From contig NZ_SOGQ01000012.1 of NCBI RefSeq assembly GCF_004403465.1, positions 1 through 64,000 on the forward strand: a DNA stretch of 64,000 bases. The letters are read 5' to 3'. The position numbers and the translations under genes are program-made. How positions within the stretch are numbered: position 1 is the stretch's first letter; every line of letters begins with the position of its first letter. The notes beneath the pieces were generated by a model. That model had not been told where the DNA came from. It did not search any database and worked only from the letters and a program-made list of their open reading frames with translations. Shown here one piece after another: positions 29,394-37,823 of the stretch. Source of the DNA: Cryobacterium sinapicolor (lineage in GTDB: Bacteria; Actinomycetota; Actinomycetes; Actinomycetales; Microbacteriaceae).

Positions 29394-30812
29394 ATGAGCC
29401 AGCCCATTTACGAAATCCCGGTCACGCCCCCAGGGGCTGCCGAGGGCAGCTGGCGCCTTGGCGATCCCGACCGGCGCAAAGCTGAACCGGTCGCAATGCC
29501 CGACGTTGACGCCACGACGATCGATACAGCCAACACCAGGGTCTACTCGCTCGATGAATTCACGGCCCCGGGAGGTCGTCGCTCCGCTGAACCACAGGCG
29601 ATCGCCCCACAGGTTGCCAGGGCGGAAGCAAGACTCACCCCTGAGGAGCGCGCCGCCCTCGGCAACGCAGACCCCGACCTCGTGGCGGCCCTCGAGGAGG
29701 TCGTGATGTGCAATGCGTCCGACCTTCATGTCACGGCGGGTGCGCCACCCAGCATCCGCGTGGACGGCGGTCTCCGCCCCATCGAAGGGGTGCCACGATG
29801 GATGCCGGAGAAGGTCACGAAGGCCCTTTACAGCCTGCTGCTCCCCGACCAGCGCGAGCGGTTCGAGCGTGAACAGGAACTTGACTTTGCCTATACCGCT
29901 GGTGGGGCTCGCTTCCGTGTCAACTATTACCAGCAGCGCAACTCCATCGGTGGAGCTTTTCGTCTGATTCCCCGAGAGATCAAGCCGCTTGAGCAGCTCG
30001 GCGTGCCTGCTTCCATCGGCAAATTCGCTGGGCTCGCGCGCGGGCTTGTGCTCGTGACCGGACCGACGGGGTCCGGCAAGTCGACGACGCTCGCGGCACT
30101 CATCGACCTTGTGAACCGCACCCGAGCAGACCACATCATGACCGTGGAAGACCCGATCGAATTTCTGCACAGACATCAGAAATCACTGGTCAACCAGCGG
30201 GAAGTCGGCCACGACACGCACAGCTTCGCAAACGCTCTAAAGCACGTTCTGCGCCAGGACCCCGACGTGATCTTGATCGGCGAGCTCCGCGACCTGGAGA
30301 CGATCTCGGTTGCGTTGACCGCTGCTGAGACCGGGCACCTCGTCTTCGCCACGTTGCACACCCAGTCCGCAGCGCAGACCGTCGACCGAGTGATCGATGT
30401 CTTCCCGCCTCACCAGCAGGGTCAGGTGCGCGCTCAGCTGGCCGCCACCCTGCAGGGTGTCGTCTGTCAGACGCTGGTCAAGAAGGCCAGCGGGAAGGGC
30501 CGTGTTGTCGCCACCGAAGTGCTCGTGACCACTCCCGCGATTGGCAACCTGATCCGCGAGGGCAAGACCTACCAGATCACCTCGATGATGCAGGCCGGTC
30601 GAGGGCTGGGCATGCACACGATGGACCAGCATCTGGCAGAGCTCGTCGATGCCGGCCAGATCACCCGTGAAGCGGCGCTCGAAAAGGCACAAGAACCCGA
30701 TGCCATCGGCCAACTGATCCAACGCTCAGAGACCCCAAGCGATGAGATCGGACGAGCGATAGCTTCCGGTGGTATCGATTTCGGTGACTCCTACTCGCGG
30801 GACAAGCACTGA
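29394..30812 (+). CDS. pilT: Type IV pilus retraction ATPase PilT
   Basis: A 472-aa retraction motor with the PilT core (about 100-440): CNASDLHVTAGAPPSIRVDG, Walker A GPTGSGKST (about 222-230), Walker B DPDVILIGELRD, and the PilT-type AIGNLIREGKTYQI segment near the end. It has a ~95-residue N-terminal extension beginning SQPIYEIPV that PilT of Gram-negative bacteria lacks, and a ~40-residue tail. It lies 19 bp after pilB, and its stop overlaps the pilC start (TGATG). Confidence 0.95.
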   Translation: MSQPIYEIPVTPPGAAEGSWRLGDPDRRKAEPVAMPDVDATTIDTANTRVYSLDEFTAPGGRRSAEPQAIAPQVARAEARLTPEERAALGNADPDLVAALEEVVMCNASDLHVTAGAPPSIRVDGGLRPIEGVPRWMPEKVTKALYSLLLPDQRERFEREQELDFAYTAGGARFRVNYYQQRNSIGGAFRLIPREIKPLEQLGVPASIGKFAGLARGLVLVTGPTGSGKSTTLAALIDLVNRTRADHIMTVEDPIEFLHRHQKSLVNQREVGHDTHSFANALKHVLRQDPDVILIGELRDLETISVALTAAETGHLVFATLHTQSAAQTVDRVIDVFPPHQQGQVRAQLAATLQGVVCQTLVKKASGKGRVVATEVLVTTPAIGNLIREGKTYQITSMMQAGRGLGMHTMDQHLAELVDAGQITREAALEKAQEPDAIGQLIQRSETPSDEIGRAIASGGIDFGDSYSRDKH

Positions 30813-32041
30813 TGGCAACAGTCCAGGCATTCACCTATAAGGGGCGCGATTCAGCCGGGAAGATCGTCAAGGGAAAGTTGGATGCCTCGAGCGAGGCAGC
30901 AGTAGCGTCCCGGCTTAATTCGATGGGCTTGTCTCCGATTTCGATTAGCGCCTCACCGGAGGGAACCGGACTAAGCCGGGAAATCACGATCCCGGGATTC
31001 AGCAAGGGCGTTGGCCTGAAGGACCTCGCCATCATGAGCCGCCAGATGGCGACCATGATCGGCTCTGGCTTGTCCCTATTGCGCGCGCTCAACATTCTGG
31101 CCGAGCAAACCGAAAGCGCAGCGCTCTCGAAGCTCCTCGTACTTGTGCGCGACGATGTCGAGTCGGGCACATCTATCTCAGATGCGCTCGGCAAACACAG
31201 CGAGTCGTTTCCGCCGATCATGGTCAACATGGTTCGGGCCGGTGAAACGGGCGGATTCCTCGACGGCGCTCTCGAGTCAATCGCTGCGAACTTCGAAAAG
31301 GAAGTCAAGCTCCGAAACACGATCAAGTCGGCGCTGACCTACCCCGTCATCGTGCTGCTGATGTCCCTCGCTGCCGTCATGATCATGCTGATCTTCATCG
31401 TGCCGATCTTTGAGGATATGTTCGCGGGCGCGGGCGACAAGCTGCCTCTCCCAACGATGATTCTGGTCTACCTTTCGCGCTCGATGACGTGGGTGGGGCC
31501 GCTTCTCGCCGTTGTCATCATCGCCTTCAGCGTCTGGTGGAAAAAGAACAAGAACACGGACAGAGTGCGGAAGTTCGTTGACCCTCTCAAACTCAAACTG
31601 CCGGTCTTCGGGCCGTTGGCAAAGAAGATCGCCGTCGCCAGGTTCGCTCGCAACTTCTCGAACATGATCGGCGCCGGCGTGCCGATCCTTCAGGCACTGA
31701 AAATCGTGGGCGAGACCTCCGGAAACTGGGTGATCGAGAACGCCCTGACCGAGGTCGCAGAATCGGTGCGCCAGGGCCACTCCATTTCCGCGCCGCTCCT
31801 GAACCAGCCGGTGTTTCCTCCTATGGTTACCCAAATGATCGCAGTCGGTGAAGACGCCGGCTCGCTCGAGGTCATGCTCGACAAGATCGCGGACTTCTAC
31901 GATGACGAGGTTCAGTCGGCCACCGAGCAGCTCACCGCCATGATCGAGCCCCTCATGATCGCATTTCTGGGCGTCATTATCGGAGGCATGGTCATTGCTC
32001 TTTACATGCCGATCTTCGGCATCGCCGGCGCAATCGAATAA
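30812..32041 (+). CDS. pilC: Type IV pilus inner-membrane platform protein PilC
   Basis: A 409-aa GspF/PilC family protein with two T2SSF domains (about 70-190 and 270-390) and three transmembrane helices (about 175-198, 222-240, 378-402). The N-terminal FTYKGRDSAGKIVKG and GARL-type PTLSRQMATMIGSG-like segment (IMSRQMATMIGSG) are family signatures. It links the ATPases to the growing pilus. Translationally coupled to pilT through TGATG. Confidence 0.95.
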   Translation: MATVQAFTYKGRDSAGKIVKGKLDASSEAAVASRLNSMGLSPISISASPEGTGLSREITIPGFSKGVGLKDLAIMSRQMATMIGSGLSLLRALNILAEQTESAALSKLLVLVRDDVESGTSISDALGKHSESFPPIMVNMVRAGETGGFLDGALESIAANFEKEVKLRNTIKSALTYPVIVLLMSLAAVMIMLIFIVPIFEDMFAGAGDKLPLPTMILVYLSRSMTWVGPLLAVVIIAFSVWWKKNKNTDRVRKFVDPLKLKLPVFGPLAKKIAVARFARNFSNMIGAGVPILQALKIVGETSGNWVIENALTEVAESVRQGHSISAPLLNQPVFPPMVTQMIAVGEDAGSLEVMLDKIADFYDDEVQSATEQLTAMIEPLMIAFLGVIIGGMVIALYMPIFGIAGAIE

Positions 32042-32076
32042 TCGCCCAGAGCTTGCTGCGTGTTCCGTGATGACCG

Positions 32077-32121
32077 ATGTGAATATTGACCCCCACGACT
32101 GGGGGTGTTTCGAATTCACAT
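32077..32121 (+). terminator. Hairpin between pilC and the major pilin gene
   Basis: An outer stem ATGTGAAT/ATTCACAT (8 bp) and an inner stem ACCCCC/GGGGGT (6 bp) are separated by a small internal loop. There is no U-tract. It may be a partial terminator or an mRNA-processing site that sets pilin mRNA apart from the upstream operon; which one is not shown. Confidence 0.5.
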
Positions 32122-32228
32122 TGCCCTCTCTCGCGGGTCGTGGGGGGTTATCGCTGCCCATACAGTGGAATCCTGATCGGTTCCCGAAAACCGGTTCCTG
32201 TGCAACCACTCACCGATTGGAACTCATC

Positions 32229-32678
32229 GTGCTCACTCGCAGCCTCAACGCCCTCAACGCCCGACGCAAGAACCCTGACGCGAACGAAAAGGGCTTCACC
32301 CTGATCGAACTCCTCGTCGTCGTCATCATCATCGGCATCCTCGCCGCCATCGCAATTCCGGTCTACTTGGGCATTCAGAACAACGCCAAGGAGTCGGGCG
32401 TGCAGTCGGACGTGGCCAACGCCAAGATTGGCGTTGTCGCAATTCAGACGGACACGGGTGCGCTTCCGGCTGCTGGGACGATCGACCCATCAGCGAACTC
32501 TAAGTACGGCTTCACCAAGAGTGCAAACACCGGCGCCCTCACCTTGACCGTCGGAGCGGGCGCTGCATTCTGCGTGTCTGCACCCAGCACGACCTCTCCA
32601 GTAGTGACTTTCGCGGCTAGCGACCTTGTCGGCGCCAAGAAGGGCACTTGTTCGGCAGGCGCCTTCGTAGCCCCGTAA
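32229..32678 (+). CDS. Major type IV pilin (PilA-like)
   Basis: A 149-aa prepilin with a 24-residue leader ending in KG, then the class-III signature FTLIELLVVVIIIGILAAIA, with the usual Glu at position 5 of the mature protein. The mature length of about 125 residues is typical. Two cysteines (FCVS and GTCSAG) near the C-terminus probably form the D-region disulfide. The GTG at 32229 is used; its Shine-Dalgarno (TTGGAA) is weak. It sits alone between two hairpins, which fits separate, higher expression. Confidence 0.93.
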   Translation: MLTRSLNALNARRKNPDANEKGFTLIELLVVVIIIGILAAIAIPVYLGIQNNAKESGVQSDVANAKIGVVAIQTDTGALPAAGTIDPSANSKYGFTKSANTGALTLTVGAGAAFCVSAPSTTSPVVTFAASDLVGAKKGTCSAGAFVAP

Positions 32679-32691
32679 GGAAAGAGTCTCA

Positions 32692-32728
32692 CGAGGAGAG
32701 GGACGTCACACGGATGTCCCTCTCCTCG
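32692..32728 (+). terminator. Terminator-like hairpin after the major pilin
   Basis: CGAGGAGAGGGAC pairs perfectly with GTCCCTCTCCTCG (13 bp) around an 11-nt loop, 14 bp after the pilin stop. There is no U-tract. It probably ends or stabilises the pilin transcript. Confidence 0.7.
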
Positions 32729-32793
32729 CACTCAGCATCTACGCGGCCACCCACCTTAACTACTACCCGCCCCTACTTCGCGGGAGGTCAATC

Positions 32794-33234
32794 ATGAAGC
32801 CCCTATGTTCCCACCTGCGCCTTCTCGGCGGCCGCGACCCGGGCTTGGGTCTAGTCGAAATCCTCGTCTCCATGATGATTCTCGCGATCTTGGCCGTCGC
32901 TGTCCTGCCAGTCCTAGTCCAAGGGCTGCGAACCTCCGGCAGCAACGCAACGCTGGCAACGGCGAGTCAGTTCGCCGGGCAAGAACTCGACCTGGTTCGA
33001 AGATATAATTCCGATTGCTCCACGGTCAGCACATTTGATGACGTACCTACGCGAGTCGCAGCTGACGCACGCGGCGTGTCTCTCGAGATCCGGCGCTCCG
33101 TTGGCGCCTGCCCGGCCGCTACTGCCTACCCGGGTGTAGTGCGGGTCAGCGTCGAAATCACCCGCGCGGGCATTCCATCGCCCATCCTCGCCAAAGCGAC
33201 TACATTCGTGCTGCTCGAAGGGGCTGCGCCGTGA
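32794..33234 (+). CDS. Minor pilin (PilV/PilE-like)
   Basis: A 146-aa prepilin-like protein. The cleavage region reads DPGLGLVEILVSMMILAIL, with Gly then Leu in place of Phe at the first mature position but Glu5 retained. Two cysteine residues (SDCSTV and GACPAA) lie in the mature domain. It is probably a minor pilin that primes assembly. The ATG follows CGGGAGGTCATC. Its stop overlaps the next gene's GTG (GTGA). Confidence 0.8.
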   Translation: MKPLCSHLRLLGGRDPGLGLVEILVSMMILAILAVAVLPVLVQGLRTSGSNATLATASQFAGQELDLVRRYNSDCSTVSTFDDVPTRVAADARGVSLEIRRSVGACPAATAYPGVVRVSVEITRAGIPSPILAKATTFVLLEGAAP

Positions 33235-33812
33235 TCCGCCGCCTACACGATTCCGATCGCGGGTTCACTCTGATCGAGCTGGTTGTGTCATTGGCAATCG
33301 GCGTACTCGGTTTGGTCATCGTCGGAGGCATGCTGATAGGCACGATGAAAGCACAATCGAGCGTTCGAGAGGCAGCTCAATCGAGTAACACTGGCCAGCT
33401 CGTCTCCAAAGCGCTTACCCGCGACGTGCGCGCGGCGCGTGAGTTGAGGGCCACACCCTCTTCCGCCGGTACATGCTTGTTGCGCCTCACGGTTGTTGAT
33501 AACGCCCTTGCGACGCCGGTATCAGTGCGCTATGTGGCCTGGTATTTCGGTAACGGGGAAATTCGCTCCACGCGTTCAGCATCCGCGATCGCGGTTCCAG
33601 CTTCCCCTAGTGACGTCGCGACTTGGACGTTATTTGCTTCCGGGGTCAGCCGGGCAAATTCAACGCCGGTGTTCAGCGCGAGTGGCCCTCAAGTCGTGCT
33701 CAGTTTCAGGGTTGCTGGCTCCTCCGGTGCGCCCGTTCTCATACAAACGACTGCAGCCAGCCGACAACCGATGCCTACACCAGGCCCAGGAGTGAGCCCG
33801 CCATGTTCATAA
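33231..33812 (+). CDS. Minor pilin (PilW-like)
   Basis: A 193-aa prepilin with a short leader DSDRG followed by FTLIELVVSLAIGVLGLVIV. The mature part is about 180 residues, larger than the major pilin, as in PilW-type minor pilins. It overlaps the upstream gene by four bases and the downstream PilX-like gene by ten, so the three are translated together. Confidence 0.85.
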   Translation: MIRRLHDSDRGFTLIELVVSLAIGVLGLVIVGGMLIGTMKAQSSVREAAQSSNTGQLVSKALTRDVRAARELRATPSSAGTCLLRLTVVDNALATPVSVRYVAWYFGNGEIRSTRSASAIAVPASPSDVATWTLFASGVSRANSTPVFSASGPQVVLSFRVAGSSGAPVLIQTTAASRQPMPTPGPGVSPPCS

Positions 33813-35251
33813 CCAGAGAACTGTCTCGAGTCCGTCGTGGTGAACGCGGGAGTGCACTGGTGGCGGTGTTGGGTCTCATGATCGTCCTCTCGATCGTGAC
33901 AATAACGATTGGCGCGGTGACTGTTCAATCAGCAGGAACGACGACCTCGTCCCGCGCCGGCGTGCAATCCCATGCGGCCGCAGACGCCGGCATCGATGTT
34001 GCTCTCGCGCGGCTGAAGACCACAAACGGCTGCACGACGGGGGGGAACGTTCTGACCTCGACAGTGGTGCCCGTCTTCACCTCGACAATCGGCTATTCGT
34101 TGAACGCCGGGTCGACCTGGACAAACGGGTGTCCGCCGGTCAGCGCGACCCACGTTCGCATTACGTCTGTCGGAACTGCCGAGCAGCTCGGTGTAGCGCG
34201 GGCCAGCTCAGGGGACAAGAGCACAGTTCAGGCCATCTACAAGTGGGTGCCGATCATCGTTCAGGTACCCATCGATGGAGCCGCCGTGTACGCCAACTCC
34301 GTCGATGGGGTCCTCAAGAAGTTCAACCTCAGTTCGGCGGACAACAGCGTTGCGACGTCTGTAATGGTGAAAACGGGCGACGTCGAATGCACGAACAACG
34401 CAAAGATCGGTGGTGATTTGATCCTGGGTGATGGCAACGCGAAGCTGAATGCGTGCGACGTAGCGGGGAAAATTCATGTCAATGGCAACGTCGTCATTGA
34501 CTCGAGCAACGTCGGCGGGTCAATTTGGGCGACCGGGACGCTCTCCATTGCGGGCAGTACTTACAACACTGCGACCGTTAGGTCCGGCGCAACGGTGCCC
34601 ATTCCTGCGATCCCGAACTGGACCGATATCAAGTGGGATCCCGCGCAATGGACCGGGATGGGGTACAACATCGTCAATTGGACAGGCTCGTGCGACATCA
34701 GCAAGAACAACGCGGCGGGTACAAAGTGGGCACAGATCGCGACCTACATCACGCCAACCGTCGTCAATTTCTTGAACGCGTGCCCCAACGTCCCGGTGAC
34801 GACCAGCAATAGCATGGACTATGTCGATCTGAAATCGAACATCGTGTTGGTGGCGAACCAGTTCACGTTCGACAAGCTGTATTTCACCAACCTGAGCCTC
34901 CCCGTAACGCCGCGCACGCTGACCTTCCTTGTTCCTGACGACGTGCCTGATGGGCAACCAACCTGCAGCCCTACCGCTCCGAGCACCCTGAAGGGCGATA
35001 TCTTCCTGACAAACGAAACAGATTTCGGAACCAATATCGCAGCGATGGTCTATACACCATGCAAGATCCGGAGCAATCGCAACGGCTTCCGTGGTCAGTT
35101 GTATGGGGGGGAGGTGGAGTTCAACCAACAGGCCTCCCTTGAATTTGTACCCGTTGGTGTGCAAGGGATCGATCTAAGTGGCGGCCTGACGAATCCCGTT
35201 CAAACGGGAGCGAAATTGGGCGATCCTCTCAGCACGCTGGATGTTGGGTGA
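33803..35251 (+). CDS. PilX-like prepilin-type protein with large C-terminal domain; possible pilus tip component
   Basis: A 482-aa protein. The N-terminus (RRGERGSALVAVLGLMIVLS) is a PilX-type membrane segment without the usual Glu5. After a ~130-residue pilin-like part comes a long beta-rich domain with repeated short strands (KIGGDLILGDG, GKIHVNGNVVI, GGSIWATGTLSIAG), reminiscent of bactofilin or other beta-solenoids. It contains about eight cysteines in pairs. No PilY1 is present in the operon, so this is the best candidate for a tip adhesin; that role is inference. The start at 33803 is chosen over longer frames because the PilX-type segment begins here. Confidence 0.75.
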   Translation: MFITRELSRVRRGERGSALVAVLGLMIVLSIVTITIGAVTVQSAGTTTSSRAGVQSHAAADAGIDVALARLKTTNGCTTGGNVLTSTVVPVFTSTIGYSLNAGSTWTNGCPPVSATHVRITSVGTAEQLGVARASSGDKSTVQAIYKWVPIIVQVPIDGAAVYANSVDGVLKKFNLSSADNSVATSVMVKTGDVECTNNAKIGGDLILGDGNAKLNACDVAGKIHVNGNVVIDSSNVGGSIWATGTLSIAGSTYNTATVRSGATVPIPAIPNWTDIKWDPAQWTGMGYNIVNWTGSCDISKNNAAGTKWAQIATYITPTVVNFLNACPNVPVTTSNSMDYVDLKSNIVLVANQFTFDKLYFTNLSLPVTPRTLTFLVPDDVPDGQPTCSPTAPSTLKGDIFLTNETDFGTNIAAMVYTPCKIRSNRNGFRGQLYGGEVEFNQQASLEFVPVGVQGIDLSGGLTNPVQTGAKLGDPLSTLDVG

Positions 35252-36072
35252 TTTACGCAGTACTCCCGCTGGTCGGTGCGGGAATCTTCGGGGCATTGAT
35301 CGGCTCTTTCCTTAACGTTGTGATTTTCCGCGTTCCTGCCGGGCGGTCCATCATTGCACCGCCCAGCGCGTGCGGCTCATGTGGTGCCGGTATCCGCCCC
35401 TGGGATAACGTTCCCGTGCTCTCGTGGGTGCTTCTGCGTGGTCGATGCCGGGATTGCGCGGCATCGATTTCCGCAAGGTACCCCCTTGTCGAACTGGGCA
35501 CGGCTCTGTTCTTCGTGGTCGTTGCCATTCACTTTCTTAGCGCACCATCCGACGTTCCCGGTGCAGGCGCCGCGGTCTTCACGGTCCTCGCGTACCTGTA
35601 TCTGGCCGCAGTCAGCGTCACGCTCGCACTGATCGACTTCGACACTCATACGTTGCCCAACCGGATCGTGCTGCCGACCTATCTGGTTGGTTTTGCGCTG
35701 CTCGGCGGGGCAGCAGTCGCTGGCGGTGATCCCTCTGCGCTGATACGGGGGATATTGGGGCTCGCCATCCTTTGGGCTATCTACCTGGGCCTCGCGCTCA
35801 TCTACCCAGGAGGAATGGGCTTCGGCGACGTCAAACTTGCCGGCGTCCTCGGACTATTTCTCGGTTGCCTCGGCTGGGGAGAGCTCATAGTCGGGGGTTT
35901 TGCGGCATTCTTGCTGGGGGGCATCTTCGGCCTTGGACTGCTACTGACGAAACGCGCCAGCCGGAAAAGCGGGATTCCGTTCGGCCCGTGGATGCTGGGC
36001 GGGGCCTGGGTCGGAATCTTCTTCGGGGATCAGCTGTGGCAAGGCTACTTGTCGCTCCTCGGTGTGGCGTAG
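35248..36072 (+). CDS. pilD: Prepilin peptidase PilD
   Basis: A 274-aa membrane aspartic protease of the GXGD class that cuts the prepilin leader and N-methylates the new end. It has the N-terminal IGSFLNVVIFRVP, the methylase-domain zinc cysteines CGSC (42-45) and CRDC (67-70), and two catalytic aspartates in LIDFDTHTLPN (about 127-137) and GMGFGDVKL (about 190). There are about seven to eight transmembrane helices. GTG start overlaps the previous stop (GTGA). Confidence 0.97.
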   Translation: MIYAVLPLVGAGIFGALIGSFLNVVIFRVPAGRSIIAPPSACGSCGAGIRPWDNVPVLSWVLLRGRCRDCAASISARYPLVELGTALFFVVVAIHFLSAPSDVPGAGAAVFTVLAYLYLAAVSVTLALIDFDTHTLPNRIVLPTYLVGFALLGGAAVAGGDPSALIRGILGLAILWAIYLGLALIYPGGMGFGDVKLAGVLGLFLGCLGWGELIVGGFAAFLLGGIFGLGLLLTKRASRKSGIPFGPWMLGGAWVGIFFGDQLWQGYLSLLGVA

Positions 36073-36109
36073 CAATGACTATCAAATAGGTTAGAGAGAG
36101 CAGGATGCA

Positions 36110-37159
36110 GTGGCAACGAGCGTCGTAGGGATTGACATCGGCAGCGCCGCGCTTCGGGCCGTGGAATTGGCCGATCCGGCCAAGGCGAAGCCGACTTTAC
36201 TGCGGTACTTCGAGGTCCCGTTGCCCGACGGTGCCGTCAGCCGCGGTGAGGTGCTTGAGCCGAACACGGTCGCGGGCGCACTCAAGCTGTTGTGGTCTCA
36301 GGGCGGATTCAAGTCGAAGGACGTCGTACTCGGGATGGGAAACCAGCGAGTGCTCGCCCGCGACCTGACCGTTCCGAAGATGTCGCTGAACCGCATCCGT
36401 GAGTCCTTGCCGTTCGAAGTGCAGGACATGCTTCCAGTCCCCGTCGCGGACGCCCTCCTTGACTTCTATCCCATCTCTGAATCGACCGGGCAGAACGGGC
36501 TGGTTGTTAACGGTCTGCTCATTGCGGCCGTGAAAGAAGCAGTGCTGGGCAACGTCAAGGCCGCCCAGTTAGCCGGGCTGACTACAGTTGACGTTGATCT
36601 CATCCCGTTCGCACTCAGCCGGGTGCTGGTGACCCGCCCGCAAATCACGGGCACGGTTGCCCTCCTCGATCTAGGGGGAAACACCAGCAGCGTCGTGATC
36701 ATCAAGGATGGAGTTCCCCAGTTCGTGAGAATCATCCCGACGGGCGGCGACGACCTCACCGAGGCTCTCCGCAACGGGCTTGAAGTGGACGCGGTGCAGG
36801 CCGAATCGATCAAACGCACCCGGGGGTTAGCCACGGGCGCCGTTCCGTCGGCGGACCAGCCGGCAATCGAAATCATCTATCAGGTGACGAGTGAACTGTT
36901 GACGAGTCTCCGCAACACCATCAACTACTACGGAAATACACGGCCGGCTGATCAGGTGCAGCGGATTGTACTCACCGGGGGAGGATCGCTCCTCAACGGC
37001 TTTGCCGCAGCGTTGGCGGAATTGACGCGCTTGGACGTTTCGATGGCGGATCCGTTCTCGACAGTGTCTTTGGCCCGTTCGGTTGACGAAAAGGCGCTGC
37101 GAGGAAGCAGCTCAGCTTTCACTGTCGCGCTGGGCCTTGCGTTGGGGAGCGCAACATGA
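36110..37159 (+). CDS. pilM: Pilus assembly ATPase-fold protein PilM
   Basis: A 349-aa actin/FtsA-like protein that binds PilN on the cytoplasmic side. The phosphate-1 motif VVGIDIGSAALRAVE is at the N-terminus, and LLDLGGNTSSVVI and LTGGGSLLNG are the later nucleotide-binding motifs. GTG start with AGAGAGCAGG upstream. The stop overlaps the pilN start (ATGA). Confidence 0.95.
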   Translation: MATSVVGIDIGSAALRAVELADPAKAKPTLLRYFEVPLPDGAVSRGEVLEPNTVAGALKLLWSQGGFKSKDVVLGMGNQRVLARDLTVPKMSLNRIRESLPFEVQDMLPVPVADALLDFYPISESTGQNGLVVNGLLIAAVKEAVLGNVKAAQLAGLTTVDVDLIPFALSRVLVTRPQITGTVALLDLGGNTSSVVIIKDGVPQFVRIIPTGGDDLTEALRNGLEVDAVQAESIKRTRGLATGAVPSADQPAIEIIYQVTSELLTSLRNTINYYGNTRPADQVQRIVLTGGGSLLNGFAAALAELTRLDVSMADPFSTVSLARSVDEKALRGSSSAFTVALGLALGSAT

Positions 37160-37821
37160 GTGGCGACAAACGCAAAGAGACACTGGTCATCGGCGGAGAA
37201 CCGCGGGTAGACCTGCTTCCGATTGAGGTCCGAAAGGAACGCACAGCGAAAGTTATGCGCAGGCGCCTCGCTCTCGGCGTAGTGGGCGTGCTTGCTCTCG
37301 TGATCGTCGGATCCGTCGCAGCAACGGCCTTGTCCTTAGAAGCTCAAATGCGCTTGGCGGACGAGCAGGCGCGTACGGCCGGTCTCCTGGTAGAGCAGTC
37401 GAAGTACATCGAAGTGCGGAAGGTGCAAGACCAGGTCACCCTCGTCGAGGCGGCTCAGCAGGTCGGCTCTTCAACGGAGATCGACTGGAAGAAATACCTT
37501 GAGAACGTTCAAGCGACCCTGCCCCCGGGCGTGACGATTGACGGCATCGCCGTCGATTCGGCCTCGCCGCTCGCGATCTATGATCAGCCGACCCTGCCAC
37601 TACAGGGTGCGCGCGTCGCCACGGTTGGCTTCACTGCGACAAGCGCTGTTCTTCCCGATGTTCCGACCTGGCTGAACGCGCTCGCGACGTTGCCGGGGTA
37701 TGCCGACGCCCTTCCGAGTTCGGCCAACCTGGACGAGGCAACCAACACCTACAAAGTGAATATCACTATGCACATCAACGACGCCGCCTTCTCGAAGCGC
37801 TTCGCGACGGAAGGCAAGTAG
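37156..37821 (+). CDS. pilN: Pilus assembly protein PilN
   Basis: A 221-aa bitopic protein. The cytoplasmic PilM-binding motif is RVDLLPIEVR (about 15-24). A transmembrane helix follows at about 37-60, then a coiled-coil stretch (LADEQARTAGLLVEQ) and a ferredoxin-like periplasmic-side domain. In a monoderm this domain lies between membrane and wall. Confidence 0.9.
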   Translation: MSGDKRKETLVIGGEPRVDLLPIEVRKERTAKVMRRRLALGVVGVLALVIVGSVAATALSLEAQMRLADEQARTAGLLVEQSKYIEVRKVQDQVTLVEAAQQVGSSTEIDWKKYLENVQATLPPGVTIDGIAVDSASPLAIYDQPTLPLQGARVATVGFTATSAVLPDVPTWLNALATLPGYADALPSSANLDEATNTYKVNITMHINDAAFSKRFATEGK

Positions 37822-37823
37822 CC

